A stretch of DNA of 64,000 bases from an uncultured Bacteroidales bacterium (GCA_900316235.1 ONCC01000002.1:1-64000), one strand, 5' to 3'. Positions 32,688-41,368 are shown, numbered from the stretch's first letter. Notes: generated by a model not told the origin, from the letters alone. Numbers and translations are program-made.

Positions 32688-34523
32688 TTAATCCAAACCT
32701 ATAACTGCCTTGATTTTCCCAATATCAGTCTCGCGTTTCAGCTGTAGGTCACTGTTCGAGGCCAAGTCGCTGGACAGCAATTTAAGGAATGCCTCCTGCA
32801 TCTTGATAACAGCATCACATTGGCGCGAGTAGCGGCGCAGGTCCTCAGTGTTGGCAATTTCATCGGAATCGTCATACACCTTCATCATGCGCGAATAGGC
32901 TTTGGCAATGTTACGGAAAGAGGAAGCCTTGTTGTCAATCTTGTCATCGTTGGCCGTAATCTGGCGGCGCTTTTGCACCGTAGCCAGACAGAACTGCTGA
33001 AGTTCAATGTGTGCATCGAGCATGGAGAGGAAACTCTCGCCACGTTCAAAGGTGGAGAAATTAGGTTGAAGGTCGGCTTGCTTGCGGAAGAGACGATAGC
33101 CATTGTAGACCGTACGGTCTACCTTGCGCACCGACATCAAGGAATCGTCGTTTTTCTCAATCACATGACGCAGACGGATGGCCTGCAGATAGCACTGCTG
33201 TACCCTGATAACCTCGGCGAGTTGCTCCTCGTAATGGGCGGCTTCCCCGAGGGTCTTGAAAGTAGGCACGGGCACCAGCGTGGACTGCACCTCACGATAA
33301 GCCATCGTAATATCCCTAAACTTACTGTCATGTCCATTAAGAATCGAGTCAGATCTGATGCTGATGTCTTCCAATACAGTATAATTCTCCTCATAGCGCT
33401 GCTGGGCGGCGATGAATTCCTCCAAGTGCTGAATAAAGTTGATACTTTCGGCATTGGTAGTGAAGTCGGGCACCATGTTCATCGACCGTGCCACATCCTT
33501 ATACGAGTTGACCACCTCACGGTATTTCTTCCCGTAAAGTTGCACAATGCGGTCGGAGCCGGCATTGATGGCGGCACGCAACTCCAACGTCTGGAGGTAA
33601 CGGTTCTGGACATTGATGATGGTCTGAAGACGGTTGATATAGTCACCATATTCGCTCACATTGGCAAACGAGATAGGCACGGAAGTCTGCCTGAAAACAC
33701 GCGAATAGCTACGGTAGACATCGCTATTCTCTCGGTCGCAACGTATCTTCAACACGTTCTTGAAGTTCTCAATCTGAGACGGCAGCGAATTAGCGCCCAA
33801 CACATTTTCCAACAAGTCATTCTGGAAAGAATTGAGTTCGTCAAGTTGCGCCAGCGATTCCTTTGTCGCATGACTCATCGAGAGGTCGTACTTGTTGTAT
33901 ACCATCAGGTAGGAATAGTACAAGTCCTTCAATTCCTTGAGCTTGACCTTATCCTTGATACCTACGCCGTCGCAAGCTGTGATGATAGCGCGATGGTGGA
34001 TGTCGATGCTGCTAAGCAGAACACCAGCCTCCTGGTCGCGCTCGCGTTGCTGACGGGCGGCCTCCTCTATAGCTCTCTGGCGTGCCGCCTCTTTCTCTGC
34101 CTCCACACGCTGCTGCTCCAAACGACTATAGCGGATGCTCATCCTCCCCATCAGGTCGGCCAACCTACGCAGGCGGAACTCGAAGATGTCGTAATCGGAG
34201 AGCACCGTGTTTGAGTCAATCCATATCAGACTGTCCCTATGCACATAGTCGTTCTCTATTGAGTTGATGGCCTGTTGAGCCTTGGTTCTCACACCGACAC
34301 AATAGTTTGTCAATTCCACATAGTCCTGAGGCTGACTTTCCAGATAGTCAATCACATAAGCCGTATCATTCACCATGGCTGTATCGAGGCCATAGTTCGG
34401 CAAAATCTCGGCTACCGAGACTACCGTAGGAGTCTTCTTGGGCGCCGATGCCTTCCTGGGCTTCTGTGCCTGCAGGGCACCGACAGAAAGCATACACAAC
34501 AGTATCAGCAGCAGTTTTTTCAT
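32688..34523 (-). CDS. Secreted helical coiled-coil protein of unknown function
   Basis: 611 residues from ATG 34523 (MKKLLLILLCMLSVGALQAQ, signal peptide). An in-frame start at 34601 lies inside purF and puts the signal peptide internally, so it is rejected. The mature chain is long and helical, rich in Glu, Arg, Gln, with regularly spaced blocks that look like diverged internal repeats: YVELTNYC, YGDYINRLQTIINVQNRYLQ, FIQHLEEFIAAQQRYEENY, HYEEQLAEVIRVQQCYLQA and FLSMLDAHIELQQFCLATV, spaced by roughly 85-100 residues. Probably a periplasmic spectrin-like rod. It begins 1 base after the purF-like stop. Function unknown. Confidence 0.72.
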   Translation of the reverse strand: MKKLLLILLCMLSVGALQAQKPRKASAPKKTPTVVSVAEILPNYGLDTAMVNDTAYVIDYLESQPQDYVELTNYCVGVRTKAQQAINSIENDYVHRDSLIWIDSNTVLSDYDIFEFRLRRLADLMGRMSIRYSRLEQQRVEAEKEAARQRAIEEAARQQRERDQEAGVLLSSIDIHHRAIITACDGVGIKDKVKLKELKDLYYSYLMVYNKYDLSMSHATKESLAQLDELNSFQNDLLENVLGANSLPSQIENFKNVLKIRCDRENSDVYRSYSRVFRQTSVPISFANVSEYGDYINRLQTIINVQNRYLQTLELRAAINAGSDRIVQLYGKKYREVVNSYKDVARSMNMVPDFTTNAESINFIQHLEEFIAAQQRYEENYTVLEDISIRSDSILNGHDSKFRDITMAYREVQSTLVPVPTFKTLGEAAHYEEQLAEVIRVQQCYLQAIRLRHVIEKNDDSLMSVRKVDRTVYNGYRLFRKQADLQPNFSTFERGESFLSMLDAHIELQQFCLATVQKRRQITANDDKIDNKASSFRNIAKAYSRMMKVYDDSDEIANTEDLRRYSRQCDAVIKMQEAFLKLLSSDLASNSDLQLKRETDIGKIKAVIGLD

Positions 34524-34524
34524 A

Positions 34525-35949
34525 CTAGTCACCGTAAGAGCTGGCATCAAAACAATGGGTGCAGATGCGTTCCTTCGGCAGGCCGATGGCATTGCACACA
34601 TCCTCCACCGTATTGAACTTCAAAGTATCAACACCCACATGCTGGCGGATTACCTCCACCATCTTAGTGTATTCGGGAGTATCGGCCGTCTGGTAGGCAC
34701 GGAGTTTCTCGGGAGCGAGAGCGGCGGCGGGAGTACCCTCCAACTCTTCAATGACACGACGGGTGATGAGCTCTCGGTCGGTCTTGCTTTCGCTGAAGTT
34801 GAGGAACGTGCAGCCGTGCACCAACGGCGGGCAGCTGATACGCACGTGTACCTTCTTGGCACCGTAGTCATAGAGCATCTTCACATTGTCGCGCAACTGG
34901 GTGCCGCGGACGATGGAATCGTCGCAGAACACCACCTCTTTGCCTTCCAGCATGGCGCGGCTGGGAATGAGTTTCATGCGGGCCACCAGGAAACGGTCGT
35001 CCTGGCTCACAGGCATAAAGCTTCGGCTCCATGTGGGCGTGTATTTCAGCAAACCACGTTTATACGGAATCTGGCGTCCGTTGCTGTAACCCAACGCCAT
35101 GCCAATACCGCTGTCGGGGATGGGACTCACGAAGTCAGGCGTGATGTCGTCGCGCTCACCCATGATACGACCCAGGTTGTAACGTACATCTTCAGCGTTG
35201 ATTCCCTCATACTCGGTGCAGGGATAGCCATAGTAAATCCAGAGGAAGGAGCAAATCTGCAGCTTCTCCTCAGCCTGACGCAGCACCTTGATGCCACCTT
35301 CGGTGGTTACTTTCACCACCTCGCCGGGACCCACGAAACGGCAGGTCTCATAGCCCATGTTCACATACGAGTGGCTCTCGCTGGCCAGCGCATAGTCATT
35401 CCCACGGCGTCCGATAACAATGGGGGTGCGGCCGTAACGGTCGCGGGCGGCGATAACACCGTCGGGAGTGAGAATCAGCATCGAGCAACTACCCTTCACC
35501 TTGCGGTACACATTCTCGATACCGTCCACGAAATCCTTACCCTGCGAGATAAGCAGTGCCACCAATTCGGTGGGATTGGTCTTTCCGCGCGACAGGTCGG
35601 TGAACTGCTGATGTTTTTCCAGGCATTCGCGCTCCAGCTCCTCGAGATTGTTAATCTTGCTCACCGTGGTGATAGCCCAGCGACCGAGATGTGAGTTGAC
35701 CATCACGGGCTGTGCCTCGGTATCGCTGATGACACCGATACCCACATTGCCCTTCATCTCGTCCAGGTCCTTCGAGAATTTCGGACGGAAATGGGAATTC
35801 TGAATGTTGTGAATATTTTGGTGCGCCTGCATGCCGTCGAATGTTGCCATTCCCGCACGCTTGGTGCCGAGGTGTGAATGATAATCTGTCCCGTAGAACA
35901 AATCGGAAATACAGGGTCGTTCAGAAACAACGCCGAAAAAACCACTCAT
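34525..35949 (-). CDS. purF: Amidophosphoribosyltransferase-like protein (PurF family) without the catalytic N-terminal Cys
   Basis: 474 residues. PurF makes phosphoribosylamine from PRPP and glutamine. An N-terminal Ntn glutaminase domain precedes a phosphoribosyltransferase domain with the PRPP motif VVFCDDSIVRGTQ near residue 345. The canonical enzyme begins (M)CGxxG, its Cys being the glutaminase nucleophile; here it begins MSGFFGVV, so Ser stands in that place. Other N-terminal residues (GTDYHSHLGTKRAGMA) remain family-like. A CTHCFDASSYGD motif closes the chain. Either it uses ammonia, Ser acts as a weak nucleophile, or it has another role. A canonical PurF may be elsewhere. Confidence 0.82.
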   Translation of the reverse strand: MSGFFGVVSERPCISDLFYGTDYHSHLGTKRAGMATFDGMQAHQNIHNIQNSHFRPKFSKDLDEMKGNVGIGVISDTEAQPVMVNSHLGRWAITTVSKINNLEELERECLEKHQQFTDLSRGKTNPTELVALLISQGKDFVDGIENVYRKVKGSCSMLILTPDGVIAARDRYGRTPIVIGRRGNDYALASESHSYVNMGYETCRFVGPGEVVKVTTEGGIKVLRQAEEKLQICSFLWIYYGYPCTEYEGINAEDVRYNLGRIMGERDDITPDFVSPIPDSGIGMALGYSNGRQIPYKRGLLKYTPTWSRSFMPVSQDDRFLVARMKLIPSRAMLEGKEVVFCDDSIVRGTQLRDNVKMLYDYGAKKVHVRISCPPLVHGCTFLNFSESKTDRELITRRVIEELEGTPAAALAPEKLRAYQTADTPEYTKMVEVIRQHVGVDTLKFNTVEDVCNAIGLPKERICTHCFDASSYGD

Positions 35950-36034
35950 AATCTTTGTGTTTTAATTAATGATTAATAATATATATATTTGATTATAAAA
36001 AACTTCTTCTTTCAATCCTCAGAAATCGAAACTG

Positions 36035-36042
36035 CAAAAATA
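36035..36042 (-). promoter_or_regulatory. -7 box of the purF-like operon
   Basis: TATTTTTG on the minus strand, 86 bases before the ATG; no exact -33 TTTG at the right distance. Confidence 0.5.
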
Positions 36043-36082
36043 CACACTTTTTCCAATTCTTCACGAAAAAATTATCAACATC

Positions 36083-36940
36083 TCAACGCAAGAAATCTGC
36101 CACTTCATCTTCATCCACATTCCGCAGATGATACGTCGCCTTCACCTCCTGACCATCCATCAGCAACATCAGCGGTCGAGCACCGTAGGTAATCTTAATC
36201 CACAATTCCTCCCCGATATCCTTTGGCTCCACATACACCACACTCCCCTCCTCCAAACCATGCCGCTTCACCAGTCCGTCCAATTTCTTGCGGGCCAACT
36301 TGCAATAGGGGCACTTCGGGGTGACAAAGGCCACAAGCTTTTTGTCCTCACCCACACCCATCTGCATCAACGCGCCATCAGCCATTGTCGCCTCCCTCAG
36401 CTCCACCTCGCCATACGGTTCCCTATTCGGTCCAAATCCCCAACTGTCAGGCACACTCACCACAAACGGTGTCACCATCAGTACCACGCCAACCACAATT
36501 GAAACCACGAGTTTAGAGACGCGGCAGGCTTTGGAGACGCGGCAGGCCGCGTCTCTACGATGGCCCAACAAGACAAGCACTATCAGCACCCCGTTCTTCA
36601 CCAGGCTCTCCGCCGGACTCAAATCCACCCAGCGTCCCATACACTCGCACGACTCATTCCTTCCATTCAAGGCGGCATAACACAAGAACAGCGAAAACAA
36701 CACCAGCGTTAGCAAAGCTGCCGTCTTCGTCAACCGTTTCCACCACCCCGTCAGCAGCAGTCCGCCAAGCACCAGTTCCCAGCCAATGCACAACCTCGCC
36801 ACCACATAGCTCATTCCCAGCGGGAACCATCCGTAGGAATAAATATACAATTCAAAATCGTCGATGGCCACCAGTTTCGCCACCGCCGAAAGAACAAAAA
36901 GGGTGCCTACCAGCACCCTCAAGATAAGTCTAATCACCAT
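36083..36940 (-). CDS. MauE/DoxX-like membrane protein fused to a thioredoxin-like domain
   Basis: 285 residues. Four membrane segments in the first about 135 residues match the MauE/DoxX fold (LRVLVGTLFVLSAVAKL, then FELYIYSYGW); SCECMGRW in the loop supplies vicinal cysteines. A fifth hydrophobic helix at about 147-167 follows, and then a periplasmic thioredoxin-like domain with VAFVTPKCPYCKLARKKL (CPYC active site). MauE-type proteins support disulfide formation of exported partners. Directly upstream in the operon are two small lipoproteins with four cysteines each, plausible substrates. The stretch RRDAACRVSKACRVSK is encoded by a palindromic repeat inserted in frame. Confidence 0.8.
   Translation of the reverse strand: MVIRLILRVLVGTLFVLSAVAKLVAIDDFELYIYSYGWFPLGMSYVVARLCIGWELVLGGLLLTGWWKRLTKTAALLTLVLFSLFLCYAALNGRNESCECMGRWVDLSPAESLVKNGVLIVLVLLGHRRDAACRVSKACRVSKLVVSIVVGVVLMVTPFVVSVPDSWGFGPNREPYGEVELREATMADGALMQMGVGEDKKLVAFVTPKCPYCKLARKKLDGLVKRHGLEEGSVVYVEPKDIGEELWIKITYGARPLMLLMDGQEVKATYHLRNVDEDEVADFLR
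36514..36558. repeat. Palindromic GAGACGCGGC element inside a coding region
   Basis: GAGACGCGGCAGGC (36516-36529) is repeated at 36534-36547, where it opens a 10-bp perfect hairpin with GCCGCGTCTC (36546-36555, 2-base loop). Relatives lie at 41008, 41252 and 41369. In the gene it encodes an Ala-Cys-Arg-Val-Ser-Lys duplication between two domains. Confidence 0.9.
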
Positions 36941-37190
36941 AATCGCGGCACTTCACCTTATGCACATCCACTCTCCTCAGCGACGTACCACCCTCCACCG
37001 ACACATGCTCCTCGAAGGCCATCTCAGTGATATTGTCGCAACCCACACTTCCTTCCAGCGTGAACACCATGTTCTCATCCTGCGCACCCGCTTCCACGTC
37101 GGTCTTCTCACACTTACACCGATGTTCCTTGCTGCATCCGGCGAAAACCACCATGCCGGCAACAGCCAGCAGATATATCATCTTTTTCAT
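36930..37190 (-). CDS. Small Cys-rich lipoprotein (four-Cys family), copy B
   Basis: 86 residues. Lipobox VFAGC (Cys19), then SKEHRCKCEKTD. After the lipid Cys: CxC, then Cys in GSVGCDNI, then Cys in HKVKCRDYG. The order equals that of the neighbour at 37187 and of the copy at 29421. It overlaps the MauE/thioredoxin gene by 11 bases and the upstream lipoprotein by 4, a tight operon. Probably held at the inner leaflet of the outer membrane or the surface. Function unknown. Confidence 0.75.
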   Translation of the reverse strand: MKKMIYLLAVAGMVVFAGCSKEHRCKCEKTDVEAGAQDENMVFTLEGSVGCDNITEMAFEEHVSVEGGTSLRRVDVHKVKCRDYGD

Positions 37191-37429
37191 ATCTCTGAGT
37201 CTATATTAAATTCATGATCCGTACACAGCAATGAGTCCACCACCAGCACATCCAGTGGCGTGTGGTAGCTCAGCAACTGGATATCCTCACAGCTGCCGCC
37301 GTCAATGGTAATGATTCTCACCTTTTCCGAGTGCAACACCGAGCAACGGCACTTCTTCTCCTTCGAGCATCCTGTCACCCCCACTGCCAGCGCCGCCGCC
37401 AGTCCAAACAACAAATACTTTTTCTTCAT
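37187..37429 (-). CDS. Small Cys-rich lipoprotein (four-Cys family), copy C
   Basis: 80 residues. Lipobox GVTGC (Cys21), then SKEKKCRCSVLHSEK. The following cysteines are in GGSCEDI and SLLCTDHE. The SKExxCxC opening is almost the same as in the next gene, with which it overlaps by 4 bases; the rest has diverged. It begins 24 bases after the ftsK stop. Confidence 0.75.
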   Translation of the reverse strand: MKKKYLLFGLAAALAVGVTGCSKEKKCRCSVLHSEKVRIITIDGGSCEDIQLLSYHTPLDVLVVDSLLCTDHEFNIDSEI

Positions 37430-37453
37430 ATTTCTATGTCGTTATATCGTTAT

Positions 37454-39979
37454 TTATAATGATCTTAACAATTCTTCCAGACTCACCTCGTCGTGCACCA
37501 GCACATCCCTCGGTTTCGAACCATTGCTCGGACCCACAATGCCTGCGGCCTCCAACTGGTCGATGATGCGTCCTGCTCGGTTGTATCCCAATTGCAACTT
37601 GCGCTGCAGCAGGCTCGTCGAGCCAAACTGGCTCGCCACCACCAACCGCGCCGCATCGTTGAAGAACTCATCCTTGTGCTTCGCGTCGAATTCCTTGTTG
37701 GGCTCCTCATTCTCGTCCAGATACTCAGGCAGTTCAAAGCCTTCGGGATAGCCACGCTGGTCACCGATATACTTCACCAGCCGCTCAATCTCGGGAGTGT
37801 CGATAAGGGCGCACTGCAGACGTATCATATCCTTGCCGGCCAGCGAGATAAGCATATCGCCACGGCCTATCAGCTGCTGAGCACCGCCGGTGTCGAGGAT
37901 GGTCTTGCTGTCGATGCCGCTGGTCACACGGAAGGCGACACGGGCCGGGAAGTTGGCCTTGATGGTACCCGTGATGATATTCGTGGTGGGACGCTGGGTG
38001 GCGATAATTAGGTGGATACCCACGGCACGCGCCAACTGTGCCAGTCGCGCTATGGGCAGTTCCACCTCCTTGCCGGCGGTCATAATCAGGTCGCCGAACT
38101 CGTCAATTACAACCACAATATAGGGCAGGTAACGGTGTCCGTGCTCGGGATTCAACATCCGCTTGCAGAACTTCTCGTTATACTCCGTTATCTTCCTCAC
38201 CTTAGCCTGTTTGAGGAGGTCGTAGCGGCTGTCCATCTCGATGCAGAGTGAGTTGAGTGTGCGCACCACCTTCTTGACGTCGGTGATGACGGCCTCGTCC
38301 TCATCGGGCATCTTGGCCAGGTAGTGGTGGTCGAGGGCCGAATAGAGGCTGAACTCCACCTTCTTCGGGTCTACCAATACGAGTTTCAACTCGCTCGGGT
38401 GTTTTGTGTACAGCAGGCTTGCCAGCACGGCGTTCAATCCCACACTCTTACCGGTTCCCGTGGCGCCTGCCATCAGCAGGTGCGGCATCTTGGCCAGGTC
38501 GGTCACGAAGCACTCGTTAGAGATGGTTTTGCCGAAAGCTATCGGCAGTTCCATCTTCTCCTGGGCTTTCTGGAAGGCCTCGCTCTCCAGCATGGTCTTC
38601 ATGGCCACAATCTGGGGCTTGGCATTGGGGACCTCGATACCCACGTTGCTCTCTCCGGGAATGGGAGCTATGATGCGGATTCCCAGAGCCGCAAGGCTTA
38701 AGGCGATGTCGTCTTCGAGGTTCTTTATCTTGCTGATTCTGACACCTGGAGCGGGCTTGATTTTATACAGCGTCACCGTGGGACCGGGTTGGGCCTGAAT
38801 CTCGGTAATCTCGATGCCGTAGTCCTTGAGGGTCTGCACGATGCGATCCTTGTTGGCTATCAGTTCCTCTTTCGTCACCTTGGTGTTGGCCGTCTCCCAG
38901 TCTTCCAGTATCGAGGTCTCGGGCATCACGAAGTCGCCGAGGTCCAGATGGGGGTCGTAGGGCTCGTCCAAGCCGTAATGGCGACGGTAGTCGTCCTCCT
39001 CCAGTTCCTCCTCTTCTTTGTCAGAGACCTCCTCCTCTTCCGAGGTTTCCGTCTCTTCCGGTGTCTCCGTCTCGTCCATCCCTTCGATGGTAAAGGTCAC
39101 ATCCTCAGCATTCTCTTGGGCTTTCGCGTTCACTCGGGCGAACTCGTCGTCGATGTCGAACACCACCTCTTCGGGTTCTTCGGACACCTTCTCCGGTTCC
39201 TCGACGGGGGGATTGTGCCTTGTGAAGAGTTCCATGGCTGCCTCCTCGAAGTCAGCGCCCTCGTCCTCTTCCTGTTGCTGCTGGGCGAAGTCGATAATTC
39301 CCTCTGTCTCCTGACGATGGGAGTCCGCTTCGTTCTCCTTCTCCTCCTCGGTCCCGACAGCCTCAAACTCCTTCAAGGCTTTTTTCAAGTCCACTTTGGG
39401 CATGTGCACCTCGGGGAGTTCCATCTTGTGGACCATCACAAGGATGGCTATGGCGAGTGCCACCATCATCACCAAGGTCCACCAACCCATCAGGTTTTCA
39501 AGCGCTTCGGCCATGGTCACGCCGATACCGGCATACTGCTCGAAGCCCACGCCGCCCTCTATCCACTTGACGGCGATATAGCCCAAGGTGACGCTGAGCC
39601 AGGCCATCCAAAAGACGGTGGTGCCGAAGGTTTTCCACCACGGCATCACCCTTATTTTCCAGAGTCTCAAGCCATAGATAAAGAAGAGCAGGGAGAAGCC
39701 GAGGCTTCCGATGCCAAAGAGGTTGACGGCGAAGAATTCCGCCGTACCGTATCCCATGGCCTTGAGCCAGTGGCGGGTGGGGTCGCAACCGGTGGCGTAG
39801 TAGCTCGCCAACGAGAGGAGAAGGAAAAAGGCGAAGAGCACATAGACCGTACCACGGATATGCGCGAAACGCTCGCTCTTTATAAACGCGACAAAAGCGC
39901 CCCAACGGTTTTTACCCTTTGAGGTGCTCTTGCCTTTACCTTTTGGCTTTGCAGCCTGTTTCTTTTTCGCTCCTGCCAC
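37454..39979 (-). CDS. ftsK: DNA translocase FtsK
   Basis: 841 residues. Segregates chromosome ends at the division septum and activates XerCD recombination. Lys-rich N-terminus, four membrane segments to about residue 180, a strongly acidic linker (about 195-345, many Glu), then the motor with Walker A AGATGTGKSVGLNAVL, Walker B YIVVVIDEFGDLI and IATQRPTTNIITGTIK. The C-terminal winged-helix gamma domain (DAARLVVASQFGSTSLLQRK, with YNRAGRIIDQLE) reads KOPS-like sequences. The start is preceded by four heptamers and by the secreted-protein gene at 40012. Confidence 0.96.
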   Translation of the reverse strand: MAGAKKKQAAKPKGKGKSTSKGKNRWGAFVAFIKSERFAHIRGTVYVLFAFFLLLSLASYYATGCDPTRHWLKAMGYGTAEFFAVNLFGIGSLGFSLLFFIYGLRLWKIRVMPWWKTFGTTVFWMAWLSVTLGYIAVKWIEGGVGFEQYAGIGVTMAEALENLMGWWTLVMMVALAIAILVMVHKMELPEVHMPKVDLKKALKEFEAVGTEEEKENEADSHRQETEGIIDFAQQQQEEDEGADFEEAAMELFTRHNPPVEEPEKVSEEPEEVVFDIDDEFARVNAKAQENAEDVTFTIEGMDETETPEETETSEEEEVSDKEEEELEEDDYRRHYGLDEPYDPHLDLGDFVMPETSILEDWETANTKVTKEELIANKDRIVQTLKDYGIEITEIQAQPGPTVTLYKIKPAPGVRISKIKNLEDDIALSLAALGIRIIAPIPGESNVGIEVPNAKPQIVAMKTMLESEAFQKAQEKMELPIAFGKTISNECFVTDLAKMPHLLMAGATGTGKSVGLNAVLASLLYTKHPSELKLVLVDPKKVEFSLYSALDHHYLAKMPDEDEAVITDVKKVVRTLNSLCIEMDSRYDLLKQAKVRKITEYNEKFCKRMLNPEHGHRYLPYIVVVIDEFGDLIMTAGKEVELPIARLAQLARAVGIHLIIATQRPTTNIITGTIKANFPARVAFRVTSGIDSKTILDTGGAQQLIGRGDMLISLAGKDMIRLQCALIDTPEIERLVKYIGDQRGYPEGFELPEYLDENEEPNKEFDAKHKDEFFNDAARLVVASQFGSTSLLQRKLQLGYNRAGRIIDQLEAAGIVGPSNGSKPRDVLVHDEVSLEELLRSL

Positions 39980-39980
39980 C

Positions 39981-40008
39981 TTAATCCTTAAGCCTTAAAC
40001 CTTAAACC
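39981..40008. repeat. Four 7-bp repeats before ftsK
   Basis: TTAATCC, TTAAGCC, TTAAACC, TTAAACC fill the gap between the ftsK start (39979) and the stop of the preceding gene; same family as the arrays at 14602-14686. Confidence 0.85.
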
Positions 40009-40011
40009 GAA

Positions 40012-40767
40012 TTATTCTCCTTGCAGCAGCTCAAGTTCTTCCATCAGCTGCTGGCCGAATTCTTCCATCTCCTCGTCGCTCAGGGTGTCGTATCCGTCGG
40101 GCAGGAGGAAGTCGGCTTCCTTGACCTTACCTTTGACGATTTCGGTGGCGGTATAGGTGATGGCTTTGCCTTCACCGGCGTCGATGGTGCACTCGAGGGG
40201 CATACCCTTGATGCCGCTGAAGAGGACGTTGATCTGGGGACCGATTTCCTTGGAATACCACATAACCATGGGATGGTCGACGCCTTCCTCATCGTAGACG
40301 TGGCGCACCATCTTGTAGGCTTTCTGACCGGCGATTTCCTTGGTCTCGCCGTCGACATACTCATAATAGAAGTGGCCGGGTTCGGTGTCCTTGATATCGA
40401 GGGAGTCGAAGTCCGAAGGCTTGGCCTCGTTCTTGACAAGCAATTTGCCGGCACCCTGATAGGTGAACTCGGAACCCTGGGAGCGGAGGTAGCCAAGCAA
40501 CTGGCTGAGGTCCATGCAGGTAGTGGTGCGGAGGTTGTTGATGAGGACACACTCGGCACCCATGCCGTTGAGGAAGATGGGGCTCTTGGTGAACATGTTG
40601 TCGCCGTCGACCTTGATTTCGGCCACTGCCACCTCGTCGGGGATGGTCATGGAGACGGTGCCGGTAGACTCGACTTTGTATTTAACAATACCCTTGAAGG
40701 TGTTCTGAGCCATCATGGAGCCCAGGGAGAGCAGCATCGCTGCCGCCAAAACAAATGCTTTTTTCAT
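40012..40767 (-). CDS. Secreted protein, DUF4412/LolA-like
   Basis: 251 residues with signal peptide MKKAFVLAAAMLLSLGSMMA (Gln follows). The mature chain starts NTFKGIVKYKVESTGTVSM and has long alternating strands, as in DUF4412 or LolA-like half-barrels of Bacteroidota (KIDGDN-like turn in EIKVDGDNMF, HVYDEEGVDHPMVMWYSKEI, a late Cys-containing strand LECTIDAGEGK). The C-terminus is an acidic helix. It lies 32 bases before ftsK, in the place where lolA-like genes often sit near ftsK, but carrier function is not shown. Its upstream region is occupied by the 37-bp tandem repeats. Confidence 0.68.
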   Translation of the reverse strand: MKKAFVLAAAMLLSLGSMMAQNTFKGIVKYKVESTGTVSMTIPDEVAVAEIKVDGDNMFTKSPIFLNGMGAECVLINNLRTTTCMDLSQLLGYLRSQGSEFTYQGAGKLLVKNEAKPSDFDSLDIKDTEPGHFYYEYVDGETKEIAGQKAYKMVRHVYDEEGVDHPMVMWYSKEIGPQINVLFSGIKGMPLECTIDAGEGKAITYTATEIVKGKVKEADFLLPDGYDTLSDEEMEEFGQQLMEELELLQGE

Positions 40768-40786
40768 TTTATTCTTTATTTATTGA

Positions 40787-40896
40787 TTTTCACTGGGTGC
40801 GCAGACGTCTCGTCTGCTTTTTATTTTCACTGGGTGCGCAGACGTCTCGTCTGCTTTTTATTTTCACTGGGTGCACAGACGTCTCGTCTGCTTTTA
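40787..40896. repeat. Three 37-bp tandem repeats, each with a GCAGACG-TCT-CGTCTGC hairpin
   Basis: Units start at 40787, 40824 and 40861; the third differs by one base (GTGCAC for GTGCGC). Each holds a 7-bp perfect inverted repeat with a TCT loop. A single relative (GCAGGCG-TCT-CGCCTGC) is at 58538-58554. The array lies in the leader of the secreted-protein gene (start at 40767). No spacers, hence not CRISPR. Confidence 0.93.
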
Positions 40897-41007
40897 ATCC
40901 TTATTTTTTAGTATAAATTTTAAACAATAACTTGCAAACAGGAAAATTATTGTGTCACCCCACGAAAAAAAACTTGTCAGGGTCGATAGTCGCCATAAAA
41001 TAGATTG

Positions 41008-41034
41008 GTAGAGACGGAGCATGCCCCGTCTGTA
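41008..41034. repeat. GTAGAGACG palindromic element, intergenic copy 1
   Basis: GTAGAGACGGAGCATGCC followed by CCGTCTGTA; imperfect inverted repeat of the type GTAGAGACG...CGTCTCTAC. Confidence 0.7.
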
Positions 41035-41077
41035 AATATGTTAACAACTGTTAAACAACAAACACCCTATCATACAT

Positions 41078-41133
41078 CTATCAACACCCACCGTGGTAGG
41101 AGTTGGTAGGGAGTTGATAAGGAGTTGGTAGGT
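41078..41133. repeat. Dispersed GGTAGGAGTTGG element, copy 3
   Basis: CTATCAACACCCACCGTGG, then GTAGGAGTTGGTAGGG and two more diverged units. Half of the 56-bp palindrome at 26808 is easily recognised. Confidence 0.85.
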
Positions 41134-41251
41134 AGATTATCGCTATCATATAGAGTTGATTACATAGAAAATATGGTTTTATGGGCTTTAGAGGGTGTCT
41201 CTGGAGGAATATCTGTTGAGATTTTAAGTTAATAAATGTTAATATGCGATT

Positions 41252-41280
41252 AGTAGGGACGGGGCATTCCCCATCTCTAC
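41252..41280. repeat. GTAGAGACG palindromic element, intergenic copy 2
   Basis: GTAGGGACGGGGCATTCCCC followed by ATCTCTAC. Heptamer-like sequence (GGGTTTA, GGGTTAA and diverged units) follows at 41282-41316. Confidence 0.7.
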
Positions 41281-41315
41281 AGGGTTTAGGGTTAAAGGGT
41301 AAAAGGCAAAAGGTT

Positions 41316-41346
41316 TTTGGCGTTTGTATTTTTTTTTGTATTTTTG
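41316..41346 (+). promoter_or_regulatory. Bacteroidetes sigma-70-type promoter of the PgpH/YfhO/glycosyltransferase operon
   Basis: TTTG at 41316-41319, 19 bases, TATTTTTG at 41339-41346. The -33 box grows out of the degenerate heptamer array. The leader to the ATG at 41421 contains a palindromic element. Confidence 0.78.
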
Positions 41347-41368
41347 CATTTTTAAATAAGCATAGACG

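Noticed and set aside
40787..40896. Possible CRISPR array (three 37-bp repeats)
   Set aside because: The repeats are contiguous with no unique spacers and each contains its own hairpin; no cas genes nearby.
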